Assembly: GCA_028066055.1 (NCBI GenBank)
Contig: JALCBY010000003.1
Location: 156,874 to 220,873 of the forward strand
Origin: Hyphomicrobiaceae bacterium
GTDB lineage: Bacteria; Pseudomonadota; Alphaproteobacteria; Rhizobiales; Methyloligellaceae
Direction of reading: 5' to 3'
Length of the DNA stretch: 64,000 nucleotides
Both the position numbers and the translations under genes were made by a program. Positions 1 to 9,012 of the stretch are shown in pieces. The stretch's first letter is position 1. Each line of letters begins with the position of its first letter. The notes under the pieces are model-generated. The model was not told the DNA's origin, searched no databases, and was given only the letters and a program-made list of their open reading frames with translations.

Positions 1-121
1 GAAGGCGGGCAGCACGATGGTCGTGCAGGGCCGTTCCACGCGCGGCACCCTGACGACCGACGAGTATTCGCTCAGCGGCATCTCCAAGGCGCTCGAGGCG
101 ATCACCAAAGCCTGCCAGTAG
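1..121 (+). CDS. Invasion-associated locus B (IalB) family protein, C-terminal fragment
   Basis: The window opens inside a gene whose last 39 codons are readable, ending at TAG 119-121. The tail reads KAGSTMVVQGRSTRG, then YSLSGISKALEAITKAC and a final Gln. This matches the usual C-terminus of IalB-family periplasmic proteins, where a TxGxxTxDxYSLxGF stretch is followed by an amphipathic helix ending in a Lys-Ala-Cys. IalB-like proteins are secreted and common in alphaproteobacteria; their molecular role is poorly defined outside Bartonella. The start and signal peptide lie upstream of the window. rlmN follows 50 bases later on the same strand. Confidence 0.75.
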   Translation, partial: KAGSTMVVQGRSTRGTLTTDEYSLSGISKALEAITKACQ

Positions 122-171
122 ATACAGGGCCTTTCCCAAAGCGGCCCGGCCTGTGCTAAACCGCGCAGACA

Positions 172-1335
172 ATGATTGGTCGTGATCAAAACAGCCAAAC
201 GCTCATCGGTTTTGACCGGGCGCAACTCGCCGATGTTTTTGCAACCCTCGGTGTGCCTGAGCGTGCCCATGGCATGCGCGTGTCGCAAATCTGGAACTGG
301 GTGTATGCGCGCGGCGCACAGGAGTTCGACCAGATCACGGTTTTGTCCAAGGATTTGCGTGCCGCTCTCGCAGAGCGATATTCCCTTGCCCGGCCGGAAA
401 TCGTCACTGAACAGGTATCCGCGGATGGAACGCGAAAATGGCTGCTGCGTCTCGCGCCTGACCGTCCCGGCACACAGGGCCCGCTCGTCGAGACCGTTTA
501 CATTCCGGAGGAAACACGCGGCACGCTGTGCATATCAAGCCAGGTCGGTTGTACTCTGACCTGCAAATTTTGCCACACGGGGACCCAAAAGTTGGTTCGT
601 AACCTGCGCCCGGCGGAGATCGTCGGCCAGATCATGGTGGCTCGCGACCGGATCGGCGAGTGGCCGGAAGCCGAGGCTGACGATTCCACGGGCCTGCCGG
701 ATGCGGAACGCAAGATCACCAACATCGTGCTCATGGGTATGGGCGAGCCGCTTTACAATTTTGACAATGTGCGCGACGCCATGGGCATCGCGGCTGCCAG
801 CGACGGTCTCGGATATTCGAAGCGCCGCATCACGCTTTCCACCTCCGGCGTGGTGCCGGAGATCCCCCGCTGGGGGCAGGAAGCAAACACCATGCTGGCT
901 ATCTCGCTCCACGCAGTGCGCGATGATTTGCGCGACGAACTGGTGCCGATCAACCGGAAATGGCCGATCGCTGAACTGCTCGATGCATGCCGGGCGTATC
1001 CCTCCCTCTCAAACGCCAAACGGATCACCTTCGAATATGTGATGCTGAAGGGTGTGAACGATTCCAACGCCGATGCGAGAGAGCTGGTGCGTCTGCTGGC
1101 GGGCATCCCGGCCAAGATCAACCTGATCCCGTTCAACCCATGGCCGGGCGCCCCTTATGAGTGCTCGGACTGGGAGCAGATCGAAGGCTTTGCGGAGATC
1201 GTGAATCGGGCCGGTTATGCGAGCCCGGTCCGCAGTCCGCGGGGGCGGGACATCATGGCCGCATGCGGTCAGTTGAAATCCGCAAGCATCAAGGAACGGG
1301 CAAGCGCACGCCGGCTCGAGGCGGCGGTGCCGTGA
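172..1335 (+). CDS. rlmN: 23S rRNA (adenine2503-C2)-methyltransferase / tRNA A37 methyltransferase RlmN
   Basis: RlmN is a cytoplasmic radical-SAM enzyme that methylates C2 of A2503 in 23S rRNA and of A37 in some tRNAs. The 387-residue protein is of usual length. The radical-SAM motif CxxxCxxC is at C127, C131 and C134 ([14 protein letters not shown]). The conserved methyl-carrying C-terminal cysteine is near residue 365 (DIMAACGQL). [11 protein letters not shown] and [19 protein letters not shown] are also typical. The ATG at 172 gives the family N-terminus ([12 protein letters not shown]). The stop overlaps the next gene by four bases, so the two are probably co-transcribed. Confidence 0.97.
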   Translation: MIGRDQNSQTLIGFDRAQLADVFATLGVPERAHGMRVSQIWNWVYARGAQEFDQITVLSKDLRAALAERYSLARPEIVTEQVSADGTRKWLLRLAPDRPGTQGPLVETVYIPEETRGTLCISSQVGCTLTCKFCHTGTQKLVRNLRPAEIVGQIMVARDRIGEWPEAEADDSTGLPDAERKITNIVLMGMGEPLYNFDNVRDAMGIAAASDGLGYSKRRITLSTSGVVPEIPRWGQEANTMLAISLHAVRDDLRDELVPINRKWPIAELLDACRAYPSLSNAKRITFEYVMLKGVNDSNADARELVRLLAGIPAKINLIPFNPWPGAPYECSDWEQIEGFAEIVNRAGYASPVRSPRGRDIMAACGQLKSASIKERASARRLEAAVP

Positions 1336-1766
1336 TCGTCAAGCTGCTCTTGCGCTGGGTCTGGGTGGCGATCGCGTTTCTGGTCTCAACGACCATCGCG
1401 CTCATCGTTCTCTTTTCGCTTGGCATCTTCTGGCTTGGCGACGAGTTTCGCGCCGCCGCAGGAAGCAATGAAATCGTGTGGCACGGTGCCGATGTGTTCG
1501 CTGCCTACTTCTTTGCCGCAGCCGTCGGGCCGGCGCTCACGGCCCTGCCGGGTTTCCTCGCGGTTGTGGTGGGCGAGATCATGCGAATCCGGTCAGCACT
1601 CTATTACACGCTGACGGGTGGCGCGGCGGTCGCCGTCATTCCGCTGTTGGCGCGTTCCGCCGAAGGCGCAGCCGGCGTGCCCTCAAGCTATATGTCGATC
1701 TTTGCAGCCGCCGGGTTTGTCGGCGGCTTTACCTATTGGGCATTGGCCGGCGCACGCGCCGGTTGA
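1332..1766 (+). CDS. Small four-helix membrane protein, function unknown
   Basis: The start is GTG 1332, overlapping the rlmN stop as GTGA, which indicates translational coupling. A longer open frame runs back through rlmN to 1161 but that part is an out-of-frame shadow. The 144-residue product has about four hydrophobic segments (roughly residues 10-33, 50-75, 85-105 and 118-140) joined by short loops. I see no enzymatic motif. Small membrane proteins coupled to rlmN are common in rhizobial genomes, but I do not recognise a named family. Confidence 0.75.
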   Translation: MIVKLLLRWVWVAIAFLVSTTIALIVLFSLGIFWLGDEFRAAAGSNEIVWHGADVFAAYFFAAAVGPALTALPGFLAVVVGEIMRIRSALYYTLTGGAAVAVIPLLARSAEGAAGVPSSYMSIFAAAGFVGGFTYWALAGARAG

Positions 1767-1772
1767 GCTCGT

Positions 1773-2258
1773 TCAGCCGCCAATCAGCAGACCGCCCAGA
1801 TAGAGCCCGAAGCCGAAGCCCAGATGACTGCAGAAATCGTGAATCCGGGTAACGGTGGGATCGGGCGTATTGGCGCCCATGGAGCCTGCGCCCAGGATCG
1901 GTTCCATCATGAACCAGGTCACGGAAACAGAGAGAATTCCGAACAGCATGGCGGGAACGAAGCCTGGTCCGGTTGCGAAGATGACATACACCAGAAACAG
2001 GTAGATCGCGCCATAGCTGATGCCGACGCCGTAATGGACAAGCCAACCAAGCGCCATCTCGTTCCTGACCGGCGGGGTTTTGCCGATGGTCTTGTGCACA
2101 AACCGCCCTTGCGGCAGGTAGGCCGCCCAGCGTCCGATGATGCCCCAATTGGTGATGGGCCATTTCATCACCAGACGCATCAGCTGCTGCGCCACATCGA
2201 GTGTGAGAGTGGCGACGATGCCGACAATCAGGACATCTTTCAGTGCATTGAAGATCAT
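1773..2258 (-). CDS. DUF2938 family membrane protein
   Basis: This 161-residue protein starts at ATG 2258, which overlaps the upstream gene's TGA as ATGA and follows a strong GGGGAGGA ribosome-binding site. It has about four membrane segments. The layout fits DUF2938: an N-terminal helix (DVLIVGIVATLTLD), a GRW...GRFVHKTIGK..PPVRNE loop, GWLVHYGVGISYGAIY, a third helix ending near WFMMEPILGAGSMG, and a C-terminal SHLGFGFGLYLGG. The family has no assigned biochemical role. It is the last gene of a four-gene leftward operon (6164 to 1773). Confidence 0.8.
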   Translation of the reverse strand: MIFNALKDVLIVGIVATLTLDVAQQLMRLVMKWPITNWGIIGRWAAYLPQGRFVHKTIGKTPPVRNEMALGWLVHYGVGISYGAIYLFLVYVIFATGPGFVPAMLFGILSVSVTWFMMEPILGAGSMGANTPDPTVTRIHDFCSHLGFGFGLYLGGLLIGG

Positions 2259-2797
2259 GCGTGGTCCTCCCCTTTCGGTAAAGGCACATCGAAACAGGCA
2301 TTGACCATGCCGATCATCGTGTAAAACCCGCACAAGGTCACAATTTCCAGAAATCCATTCATGCCGAATGTGTCGATGGTCCGGCCCTGGAGCTTTACGG
2401 GGATGGACTTGAAGCGAAAGGCCCAGCCCATCACCTCGCGCACCATCTGGTACGGCTCGTCGAGCTTGTGGGCCCCCGACGCAATGCCGTCGATTACGCC
2501 GTCCGGGACGCCGGCTTCGCGTGCCTTTTCCAAATGATCGCGCCAGATGAATTCGACACCGGACTGACGCCCGACTTCCAGAACGACGAACTGGTAGATG
2601 TCGCGAGGAAGGTCGGACTCGTATTTGTAGAAGAACCCAAGCTGCTCGATGCGTTTGGCGAGCTGGGGGTGGTTGAGCAGCGGGATGTAGGGGCCGAGAT
2701 GATGCACGCCTTTGGCCGCGCGGCGGCGCACGATGTCGTCGTAGATCGCGCGGTCGTCACCGGTCAGTGAAGCCGTCGGGTCGGGCAATCTCGCCAT
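2255..2797 (-). CDS. Carboxymuconolactone decarboxylase (AhpD-like fold) family protein
   Basis: A 180-residue alpha-helical protein resembling carboxymuconolactone decarboxylase family members: LNHPQLAKRIEQLG, then YQFVVLEVGR and FIWRDHLEKAREAGVPDGVI. It lacks the CxxC of true AhpD peroxidase partners (only two isolated cysteines near the C-terminus), so a redox role is unlikely. A decarboxylase, isomerase or lactone-related role is more plausible. The gene lies 36 bases downstream of the TPP enzyme and overlaps the DUF2938 gene by four bases. The exact substrate cannot be read from the sequence. Confidence 0.82.
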   Translation of the reverse strand: MARLPDPTASLTGDDRAIYDDIVRRRAAKGVHHLGPYIPLLNHPQLAKRIEQLGFFYKYESDLPRDIYQFVVLEVGRQSGVEFIWRDHLEKAREAGVPDGVIDGIASGAHKLDEPYQMVREVMGWAFRFKSIPVKLQGRTIDTFGMNGFLEIVTLCGFYTMIGMVNACFDVPLPKGEDHA

Positions 2798-2833
2798 CGC
2801 TCATCTCCTCGTCGTGCCCAATACCGCCATGCC

Positions 2834-4549
2834 CTACTCCTTGTAAGACCAGGCGGCGGCCCCCTCGTGATAGGGCTGCGTCGGCGTCTTGCAGTTTCGA
2901 TCGGTTTTCACGTCGATCACGACCGTCTTGTTCAGCTCAAGGGCCTTGGCAAATGCGGGTGCAAGATCATCCGGGTTCTCGACGGTAATTCCTTCCGCGC
3001 CGAATGCGCGTGCGAATCCGGCCAGGTCCTGCTCGGGCGCTTCATTCAGCTGCGCGGGGATTTCTCCGTCCTTGACCGCGCGCAACCAGACATTGCCGAG
3101 CGCATCATTGTTGCTGACGCAATATATGACCGGCAGGTTGAACCGCGCTGCCGTCTGGACCTCCATGCCGTGCATGCGGAAACACCCGTCACCGGAGAAC
3201 ACAACGACCGGGCGATCCGGACGCGCAGCTTTTGCGCCGATCCCCGCGCCGATGCCCCAGCCCATGGGCCCGAGATTTGACGCGGTGATGAACTCGCGCG
3301 GGCCGTAGCTGTCCCAATAGTGAGAGGCGAAAGCGCGATGGGCGCCGCTGTCGACGATCGCGATCGTCTCGCGCGGCATCGCCTTGCGGCATTCGGCAAC
3401 CATGCGTGTGGGGTGGATGCGTACCTGATCACTGGTCATATTCTCCGGGTCATAGAGCCGCGGACCCTTCTTGATTTCATCGACCCACTTCCGGCGCTCG
3501 GCACCGGTCGCCAGAAGGTCCTTCGCGTCATTGTCCGAAGCCTCACGCAGCCATTTCAGAAATGCGCCACCATGCCCGCGCACAAACCGCTCGACTTTCG
3601 GGATGGTATGACATCCGACGTGAACGGCAGAGATGTTGACCGTCAGAACCCCGTTCCTCGGCGCAAGTTTTTCAGACCAGTACATGGAGTCGCGAACATT
3701 GAGCGTGCTTCCAAGCACGATCAGAAGGTCAAGGTCCTGCTCGAGAACGGCGTTCGTCGCGTGGCGCGTGCCGGCATATCCGAACACGCCGAGCGCCAAC
3801 GGGTGATCTTCCGGCATGGTCCCCTTTGCGTGCTCCGTAGTGCAGACGGGAATGGCGAAACGTTCGGCCGTCTCGACGACATCTTTTGTCGCGTCGTCTG
3901 CGATCACCCCGCCACCGATAAGGATCGCGATACGCGTGGCGCCGTCGACGGCGTCCCAAAGCGCCTTCGCGGCCTCGGTGTCCAGCGTCGTTGACGAGAG
4001 AAGCTGCATCGACGCAGGCTCCGGCTCCGCGTCAATTTCCGCGCACTGAATGTCGCGCGGAATGGTCAGATGGGCCGGGCGTCGTGCGCCGTCGAGCATG
4101 CTCTTCACGGCACCGCGATACTTGTGCCGCAAGAGCCTGATGTCGGGAACGCTGTAGGATTCCGCGGTGACGGGCGCCATGATCGCGACATCGTCATAGG
4201 TGCTCGCGGTTGCATCCTGAAACAGCCCGAGTCCCTGCATGTAATTCTCGACCGCACCGGTCAGCAGCAGCACTGGCGATTCGTCCGTGTAGGCGGCCGA
4301 CATGCTGGTGACGGTATTGGTGAGCCCCGGTCCGCCGATACACAGGCATGCGCCGATTCGTCCGCTGGCACGCGCGTAACCGTCCGCCATTGCCGCGGCA
4401 CCGCCCTCATGCGCCGCGACGACCGGCGTGATGTCCGGAACGTCTGCGATCGCTGGTAGAAACGGATCGACCAGTCCGCCCGTCATCATGAACAGATGGT
4501 CCACGCCGTCTGCAACAAGCGATTTCAAAAGAAATTCGGTTCCCTTCAT
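2834..4549 (-). CDS. Thiamine pyrophosphate-dependent enzyme (acetolactate synthase/benzoylformate decarboxylase-like)
   Basis: The 571 residues show the three-domain layout of ThDP enzymes. The N-terminal pyrimidine-binding domain has the catalytic glutamate at E48 (AAHEGGAAAMADGYAR) and GGPGLTN near 72-78. A central domain covers about 190-350. The C-terminal PP-binding domain carries GDG at 453-455 and NN at 480-481 (the GDG-x25-NN motif). It therefore likely decarboxylates or ligates a 2-oxo acid, but the family is broad and the substrate is unknown. The gene follows the glutamate-synthase-like gene by 31 bases, placing it second in the operon. Confidence 0.9.
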   Translation of the reverse strand: MKGTEFLLKSLVADGVDHLFMMTGGLVDPFLPAIADVPDITPVVAAHEGGAAAMADGYARASGRIGACLCIGGPGLTNTVTSMSAAYTDESPVLLLTGAVENYMQGLGLFQDATASTYDDVAIMAPVTAESYSVPDIRLLRHKYRGAVKSMLDGARRPAHLTIPRDIQCAEIDAEPEPASMQLLSSTTLDTEAAKALWDAVDGATRIAILIGGGVIADDATKDVVETAERFAIPVCTTEHAKGTMPEDHPLALGVFGYAGTRHATNAVLEQDLDLLIVLGSTLNVRDSMYWSEKLAPRNGVLTVNISAVHVGCHTIPKVERFVRGHGGAFLKWLREASDNDAKDLLATGAERRKWVDEIKKGPRLYDPENMTSDQVRIHPTRMVAECRKAMPRETIAIVDSGAHRAFASHYWDSYGPREFITASNLGPMGWGIGAGIGAKAARPDRPVVVFSGDGCFRMHGMEVQTAARFNLPVIYCVSNNDALGNVWLRAVKDGEIPAQLNEAPEQDLAGFARAFGAEGITVENPDDLAPAFAKALELNKTVVIDVKTDRNCKTPTQPYHEGAAAWSYKE

Positions 4550-4580
4550 TCCGCGTCAATCCTCAGGCTTGCATGTGTCT

Positions 4581-6164
4581 CTAGAATGCATCGGGCCGGG
4601 CCATGGCCCAGTGATGCTCATATTCAGGGTCAATCTTGCTCGCGTGCAGCAAGTGCCCTGGCGGAATATAGGTGTAAATCTGTGCGTAGGTTTTTTCCGT
4701 CTCGTCGGCTACACGGCGGTAGACGTAATCAGGCGTCAACTCATCCGGAGAGGAAAGCCCCATCGCGCCGACCAGGTCGAGAAAACTCTCGACCGTCACC
4801 CTGTGGAAGTTGGCGGCGTTGTGTTTGCGTTTCTCAACCACAACGGCCTTCATGCGCTCGCGGTCCTGGGTCGCGACGCCAGAGGGGCAGGTGTTGGTGT
4901 GGCAGCGCACGGCCTGGATGCAGCCGATGGAGAACAGCATGGTGCGTGCCGCATTGCACATGTCCGCCCCCAGGGCCATCTTCTGCAGCATGTCGAAGCC
5001 GGTCGCGACCTTACCGGACGCGATCACTTTCAGATCCTCGCGCTTTTCGATCCCTACCAGACAGTTCTCAACGAAGATCAGACCTTCATCGAGGGTCCTG
5101 CCGAGACGGTCGGAAAATTCCAGCGGTGCCGCACCGGTCCCGCCTTCCGACCCGTCGACGGTGATGAAGTCGGGCGTGATGCCGGTTTCCACCATGGCCT
5201 TGCAGATGCCCATGAATTCAGATTCCCGCCCGATACAGAGCTTGAAGCCGACCGGCTTGCCGCCGCACAGCTCACGCAGCTGAACCACATACTCCAGCAG
5301 GCCATGGGGCGTGGAGAAAGCCGAATGCGCCGGCGGCGAAATGCAGTCCTCTCCGACAGGCACGCCGCGCGCCTCGGCGATCTCCTCATCGACCTTGGCC
5401 GCGGGGAGCACGCCGCCGTGGGACGGTTTTGCACCCTGCGACAGCTTGATTTCGATCATTTTGACGGCATCGTTTTTGGAGCGTTCCTCGAACTGTGCCG
5501 GATCGAACTTGCCATCCTTGGTTCGGCATCCGAAATAGCCCGTTCCGATTTGCCAGATGATGTCTCCGCCGCCGGCGAGGTGGTATTTGCTCAAGCCGCC
5601 TTCGCCGGTGTTGTGGGCAAAATTGCCGATGCTCGCGCCACTGTTCAGCGCCAGTATGGCGTTGGGGCTGAGCGCCCCGAAACTCATGGCGGAAATGTTG
5701 AGGCGCGACGCGCTGTAAGGTTTCTTGCATTCCGAGCCCCCGACCGTCACACGCGCTTCCTCCTCGGGAACGACTTTTGGCGCCAACGAATGATTGGCGC
5801 GCAGAAAGCCGACGTCATCGATATTGGACTGTGTGCCGAAGGGCTGGAAGCCGGCTTCACCGTCTGCGCGTTCATAGACAAGCTGACGCTGCTCGCGATT
5901 GAAGGGGCGGCCGCTGGTGTTCGTTTCGATGAAATACTGGCGGATCTGGGGACTGATGAATTCCAGCCCATAGCGCAGATGTCCGATCACGGGGTAGTTG
6001 CGCAGCACATTGCTGCTGGAGAAATAGAGGTCATAAACGCCGGTCAGGACGTAAGGAACGATGAAAAGTGCTGTCCAGCGGAAGGGCAGCCAATATTGCG
6101 GGACGATGAGCAAAAGCACGATGCCGATGAAGGATATCGCAAAAAAAGTTCTTCTGGCGAGCAT
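4581..6164 (-). CDS. FMN-binding glutamate synthase-like protein, membrane-anchored
   Basis: This 527-residue protein matches the stand-alone FMN domain of glutamate synthase. Two hydrophobic segments occupy about residues 5-45, followed by the FMN TIM barrel (ISAMSFGALSPNAI, TGEGGLSKYH, LSQGAKPSHGG, VDGSEGGTGAAP). The 3Fe-4S cysteines sit in CIQAVRCHTNTC, spaced as in GltB. It has no glutaminase domain, so it cannot be a complete glutamate synthase; it may oxidise another substrate. It is the promoter-proximal gene of a four-gene operon with the TPP enzyme, the carboxymuconolactone-decarboxylase-like protein and DUF2938. The N-terminal anchor suggests it works at the membrane. Confidence 0.9.
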   Translation of the reverse strand: MLARRTFFAISFIGIVLLLIVPQYWLPFRWTALFIVPYVLTGVYDLYFSSSNVLRNYPVIGHLRYGLEFISPQIRQYFIETNTSGRPFNREQRQLVYERADGEAGFQPFGTQSNIDDVGFLRANHSLAPKVVPEEEARVTVGGSECKKPYSASRLNISAMSFGALSPNAILALNSGASIGNFAHNTGEGGLSKYHLAGGGDIIWQIGTGYFGCRTKDGKFDPAQFEERSKNDAVKMIEIKLSQGAKPSHGGVLPAAKVDEEIAEARGVPVGEDCISPPAHSAFSTPHGLLEYVVQLRELCGGKPVGFKLCIGRESEFMGICKAMVETGITPDFITVDGSEGGTGAAPLEFSDRLGRTLDEGLIFVENCLVGIEKREDLKVIASGKVATGFDMLQKMALGADMCNAARTMLFSIGCIQAVRCHTNTCPSGVATQDRERMKAVVVEKRKHNAANFHRVTVESFLDLVGAMGLSSPDELTPDYVYRRVADETEKTYAQIYTYIPPGHLLHASKIDPEYEHHWAMARPDAF

Positions 6165-6322
6165 GTCGGACTGTGCCTCCCCCCAATAGAAGCGTTGTGT
6201 GAATGTGGCGGGCCGTCGAGCCCGCGCTGGCCGTTAAGCGCGGCTCTGGAATGTTTTTTCATGCTAGCATGGCGGGTCGGGTTGTCCATCCGCCAGTGAT
6301 GGCATGCCAAAGAGAAGGTCGG

Positions 6323-6967
6323 TCAGTCGCGACTTGGCTCGAGCAAAAGCCGGACAGCGAAGCTCGCAAACACACTTGCGAACACCCAGTCCATGATTCG
6401 CGTTACGACCGGGGATCGTTTGACCGTCTCCGCGATCCTGTCTGCAGCGACGATGACAGCCAGACAGAACGGGACTGCGAGCGCGATGAAGTAGACGCCG
6501 AGGAAGGTCATTTTCGCGGCGGCATTTGGATCACCGGCCGATACGAACTGCGGCAGGAAGGTCACAAAAAACAGGATGATCTTGGGGTTGAGCAGATTAA
6601 TCCCGACGCCCGTGAGAAACACGTGCCCGAGCCGCTGGTGCGATTCCTGGTCGCGGGAAACGTCGAGGGCTGAACCATTCCGTATGGCGTCGATGGCGAG
6701 CCAGAGAAGATAAAGCGCGCCAACGATCTTCAGAGCCGTGAACGCCTCGGCCGATGCGGCGAGAAGTGCGGACAATCCGAATGCCGCGAAAAATGTGTGG
6801 ACGAAAAGGCCCGCTGTAGCGCCGAGATAGGAAACGATACCTGCGCGCCTGCCCTGCGACAGGGTTTTGCCGAGAAACAGCGTCATGTCCGGCCCGGGCG
6901 CAATAATGACCACCGCCGCGGCGAGCGAGAAGGTGATCAGAACGGAAGCGCTGGGCAGGAATTCCAT
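6323..6967 (-). CDS. LysE/RhtB family amino-acid exporter
   Basis: A 214-residue membrane protein with about six hydrophobic segments and the LysE-family N-terminus: FSLAAAVVIIAPGPDMTLFL followed by GRRAGIVSYLGATAGLFVHT. The family exports amino acids or similar small molecules by proton exchange. The start at 6967 follows a GAGGGA ribosome-binding site. The gene is monocistronic as far as can be seen. The substrate cannot be assigned; LysR genes lie nearby but none is directly divergent from it. Confidence 0.9.
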   Translation of the reverse strand: MEFLPSASVLITFSLAAAVVIIAPGPDMTLFLGKTLSQGRRAGIVSYLGATAGLFVHTFFAAFGLSALLAASAEAFTALKIVGALYLLWLAIDAIRNGSALDVSRDQESHQRLGHVFLTGVGINLLNPKIILFFVTFLPQFVSAGDPNAAAKMTFLGVYFIALAVPFCLAVIVAADRIAETVKRSPVVTRIMDWVFASVFASFAVRLLLEPSRD

Positions 6968-7094
6968 GAGTTCAGTCCCTCGTGTTCAAGACCAGTCGTT
7001 AGCGGGTTCGTGCATGATACGCCACCCGGACCTTGCTATTTCATTTCTAAGCGCCACTTGACCATGCCGTGCGATGTGGTGTGTCTGTGTCCAT

Positions 7095-8336
7095 ATGGCG
7101 ATACGTTTCCTGTTGATAGCGCTTTTTGGAGTCTTTTGCTGCAGCAACACGCTGGCTGCTGCGAACAAGGTGTATCAGTGGGTACAGCTTGCTCCTGACG
7201 GCAAAATCAGCGTCCGCGTCATCACGGATGCCGCGACATGTCCGGAGCTTGCAGTTGACGGCCGATCAACGTCGATGTCTCAACGTGTGGGGCCGTCGGA
7301 AAATTTCCCCGAATATGTTTGCGAGCTTCTGTTGCCGCAAACGACGCAACGCATCACTCTTGATGGCCGTCCACTCGCAACATTGCCGGGGGACGTGCAG
7401 CGCGTCGCAGTGATCGGTGATACGGGATGTCGCATCAGATTCAGTATGGCGCAGGCCTGCAACGATCCCGACGCCTGGCCGTTGCAGAAAGTTGTAGCTG
7501 CAGTGGCAGCGCGGAAACCGGATCTTGTCATTCACGTCGGCGACTATCTCTATCGGTTCGGCCCCTGCCCTCCGCCAACCGATTGCGAAGGGTCTCCTCA
7601 TGGCGACAAGTTCGAAGCCTGGGTCGCTGACTGGATCGATCCGGCGCAGCAGCTTTTTTCTCATGTGCCTTTCGTCTTTGTCAGGGGCAATCATGAAAAT
7701 TGCGGGCGCGGCGGCAAGGGCTGGTTTCGATATTTTGCGAGCGGAGCCCGTCCGCCGGAATGTCCCGCCGTCACCTCGCCGTGGAAGGTTTCTGCAGGTG
7801 GTCTCGATCTGATCGTTTTCGACGCATCGGATGGCCGTGCGCCGGAAAGTTCGCCAAAATATCTGCCGACTTACCGTCGCATGGCCGACGCCATGTTTTC
7901 AGGGCTCACCCGCGAGACCTGGTTTCTGACACACCGACCGATCTGGGCGGACCTGGTTGCCTTCGGGGACATGATCGACGGTGACGACACCCAGCGCGCG
8001 GCATTCGGCAAGGCTTTCCCGGAGCAGATCAGTCTTGTTCTTTCCGGCCACATTCACGCGTTTCAGGCAATCGACATGGTGGACGGGCCCGTCCAGGGTA
8101 TCTCCGGCAACAGCGGCACGCGGCTTGATCCCATGCCCGATTCGCGCCTTGAGAACATCGAGATTGCCGGGAGCCGGGCGCGCACGGTTATCAACGATCA
8201 CGGGTTCGGTTTCCTTCTTTTGACCCGGATGGAACAGGGCGGCTGGCAGATGGACGCCATGGACGAAAACGGCACGCCGCGCCGGCGCTGTGCATTGAAA
8301 GGCCGCGAACTGATCTGCGAAGCGAAAATCCCCTGA
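7095..8336 (+). CDS. Secreted metallophosphoesterase (calcineurin-like)
   Basis: The ATG at 7095 gives a good signal peptide (MAIRFLLIALFGVFCCSN, cleavage after LAA); an upstream ATG at 7074 is in frame but less likely. About 413 residues follow. The metallophosphoesterase metal ligands appear in order: GDTGCR, GDYLYR, GNHENCG, THRP and GHIHAF. An enzyme of this type would hydrolyse phosphomonoesters or diesters in the periplasm using a dinuclear metal centre. Many cysteines suggest disulphides. It ends 22 bases from the convergent isomerase gene. Confidence 0.88.
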   Translation: MAIRFLLIALFGVFCCSNTLAAANKVYQWVQLAPDGKISVRVITDAATCPELAVDGRSTSMSQRVGPSENFPEYVCELLLPQTTQRITLDGRPLATLPGDVQRVAVIGDTGCRIRFSMAQACNDPDAWPLQKVVAAVAARKPDLVIHVGDYLYRFGPCPPPTDCEGSPHGDKFEAWVADWIDPAQQLFSHVPFVFVRGNHENCGRGGKGWFRYFASGARPPECPAVTSPWKVSAGGLDLIVFDASDGRAPESSPKYLPTYRRMADAMFSGLTRETWFLTHRPIWADLVAFGDMIDGDDTQRAAFGKAFPEQISLVLSGHIHAFQAIDMVDGPVQGISGNSGTRLDPMPDSRLENIEIAGSRARTVINDHGFGFLLLTRMEQGGWQMDAMDENGTPRRRCALKGRELICEAKIP

Positions 8337-8358
8337 GCGTTAGACCGGCGCCTGCCCG

Positions 8359-8952
8359 TCACTTCACGGTCCATGCCAGGGCCTGCTCGAGCCGGTCGTC
8401 CCCCCAGAACAGTTCGCTGTCTTGCGTGATGAAAGTCGGAGCGCCGAAGATGCCGAGCGACATGGCCTGTTCGGTCTGCGTCTTCAGGCGTTCCTTCGCC
8501 TCCGGTTCGGAGATTTTGGCGAAATACGCGTCTTCGTCCCGCCCCACCTTTTGCAGACAACCGGCGAGAACCGCCTTGTCTGCAATGTCGCGACCCTCCG
8601 CATACTCGGCGAGATAGACCGCTTGCGTAAACGGCTCGGCCCAGCCCTCGTCCGCCGCGATAAGGGCAATCCGTGCGGCGTACAGTCCATTCTGCGGAAA
8701 TGTGTCGGGCATGGCGAAGGAGAGCCCGCGCGCGGCGCAGATTCGCTCCATGTCGCGCACCATATGCCGGCACTTGCCCTTCTGGGTTTTGAAGGGTGAG
8801 GTTTCCCAGCCGAGCTTCTTCAGTATGGGTCCGAGGAGAAAGGGATGCCATCGCACAGCGACGTCTGATTCGCTGGCGAGTGCGCCAATGCGCATTGCCG
8901 AGAGATAGGAGTAGGTGGAGCCGAATTCGTACCAGAAATCCAGATGTGGCAT
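8359..8952 (-). CDS. 2-hydroxychromene-2-carboxylate isomerase family protein (DsbA/GST-kappa fold)
   Basis: The 197-residue protein begins LDFWYEFGSTYSYL, the family hallmark where the serine/tyrosine region binds glutathione, followed by VRWHPFLLGPILKKLG. It ends with GIFGAPTFI and FWGDDRLEQAL, typical of 2-hydroxychromene-2-carboxylate isomerases. These glutathione-dependent isomerases act in naphthalene-type aromatic breakdown, but many family members sit outside such pathways, and no other aromatic catabolic gene is adjacent here. The gene converges with the phosphoesterase gene. Confidence 0.88.
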   Translation of the reverse strand: MPHLDFWYEFGSTYSYLSAMRIGALASESDVAVRWHPFLLGPILKKLGWETSPFKTQKGKCRHMVRDMERICAARGLSFAMPDTFPQNGLYAARIALIAADEGWAEPFTQAVYLAEYAEGRDIADKAVLAGCLQKVGRDEDAYFAKISEPEAKERLKTQTEQAMSLGIFGAPTFITQDSELFWGDDRLEQALAWTVK

Positions 8953-9012
8953 GGACGAGAACCTAGCATCGGCATAATCCTGGAACCAGCGTCAGCTGCC
9001 GCCCGGCGGGCG

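Noticed and set aside
4428..6299. A 623-codon open frame on the plus strand
   Set aside because: It is antisense to the glutamate-synthase-like gene, which has clear motifs and codon use; the plus-strand translation has no recognisable domain.
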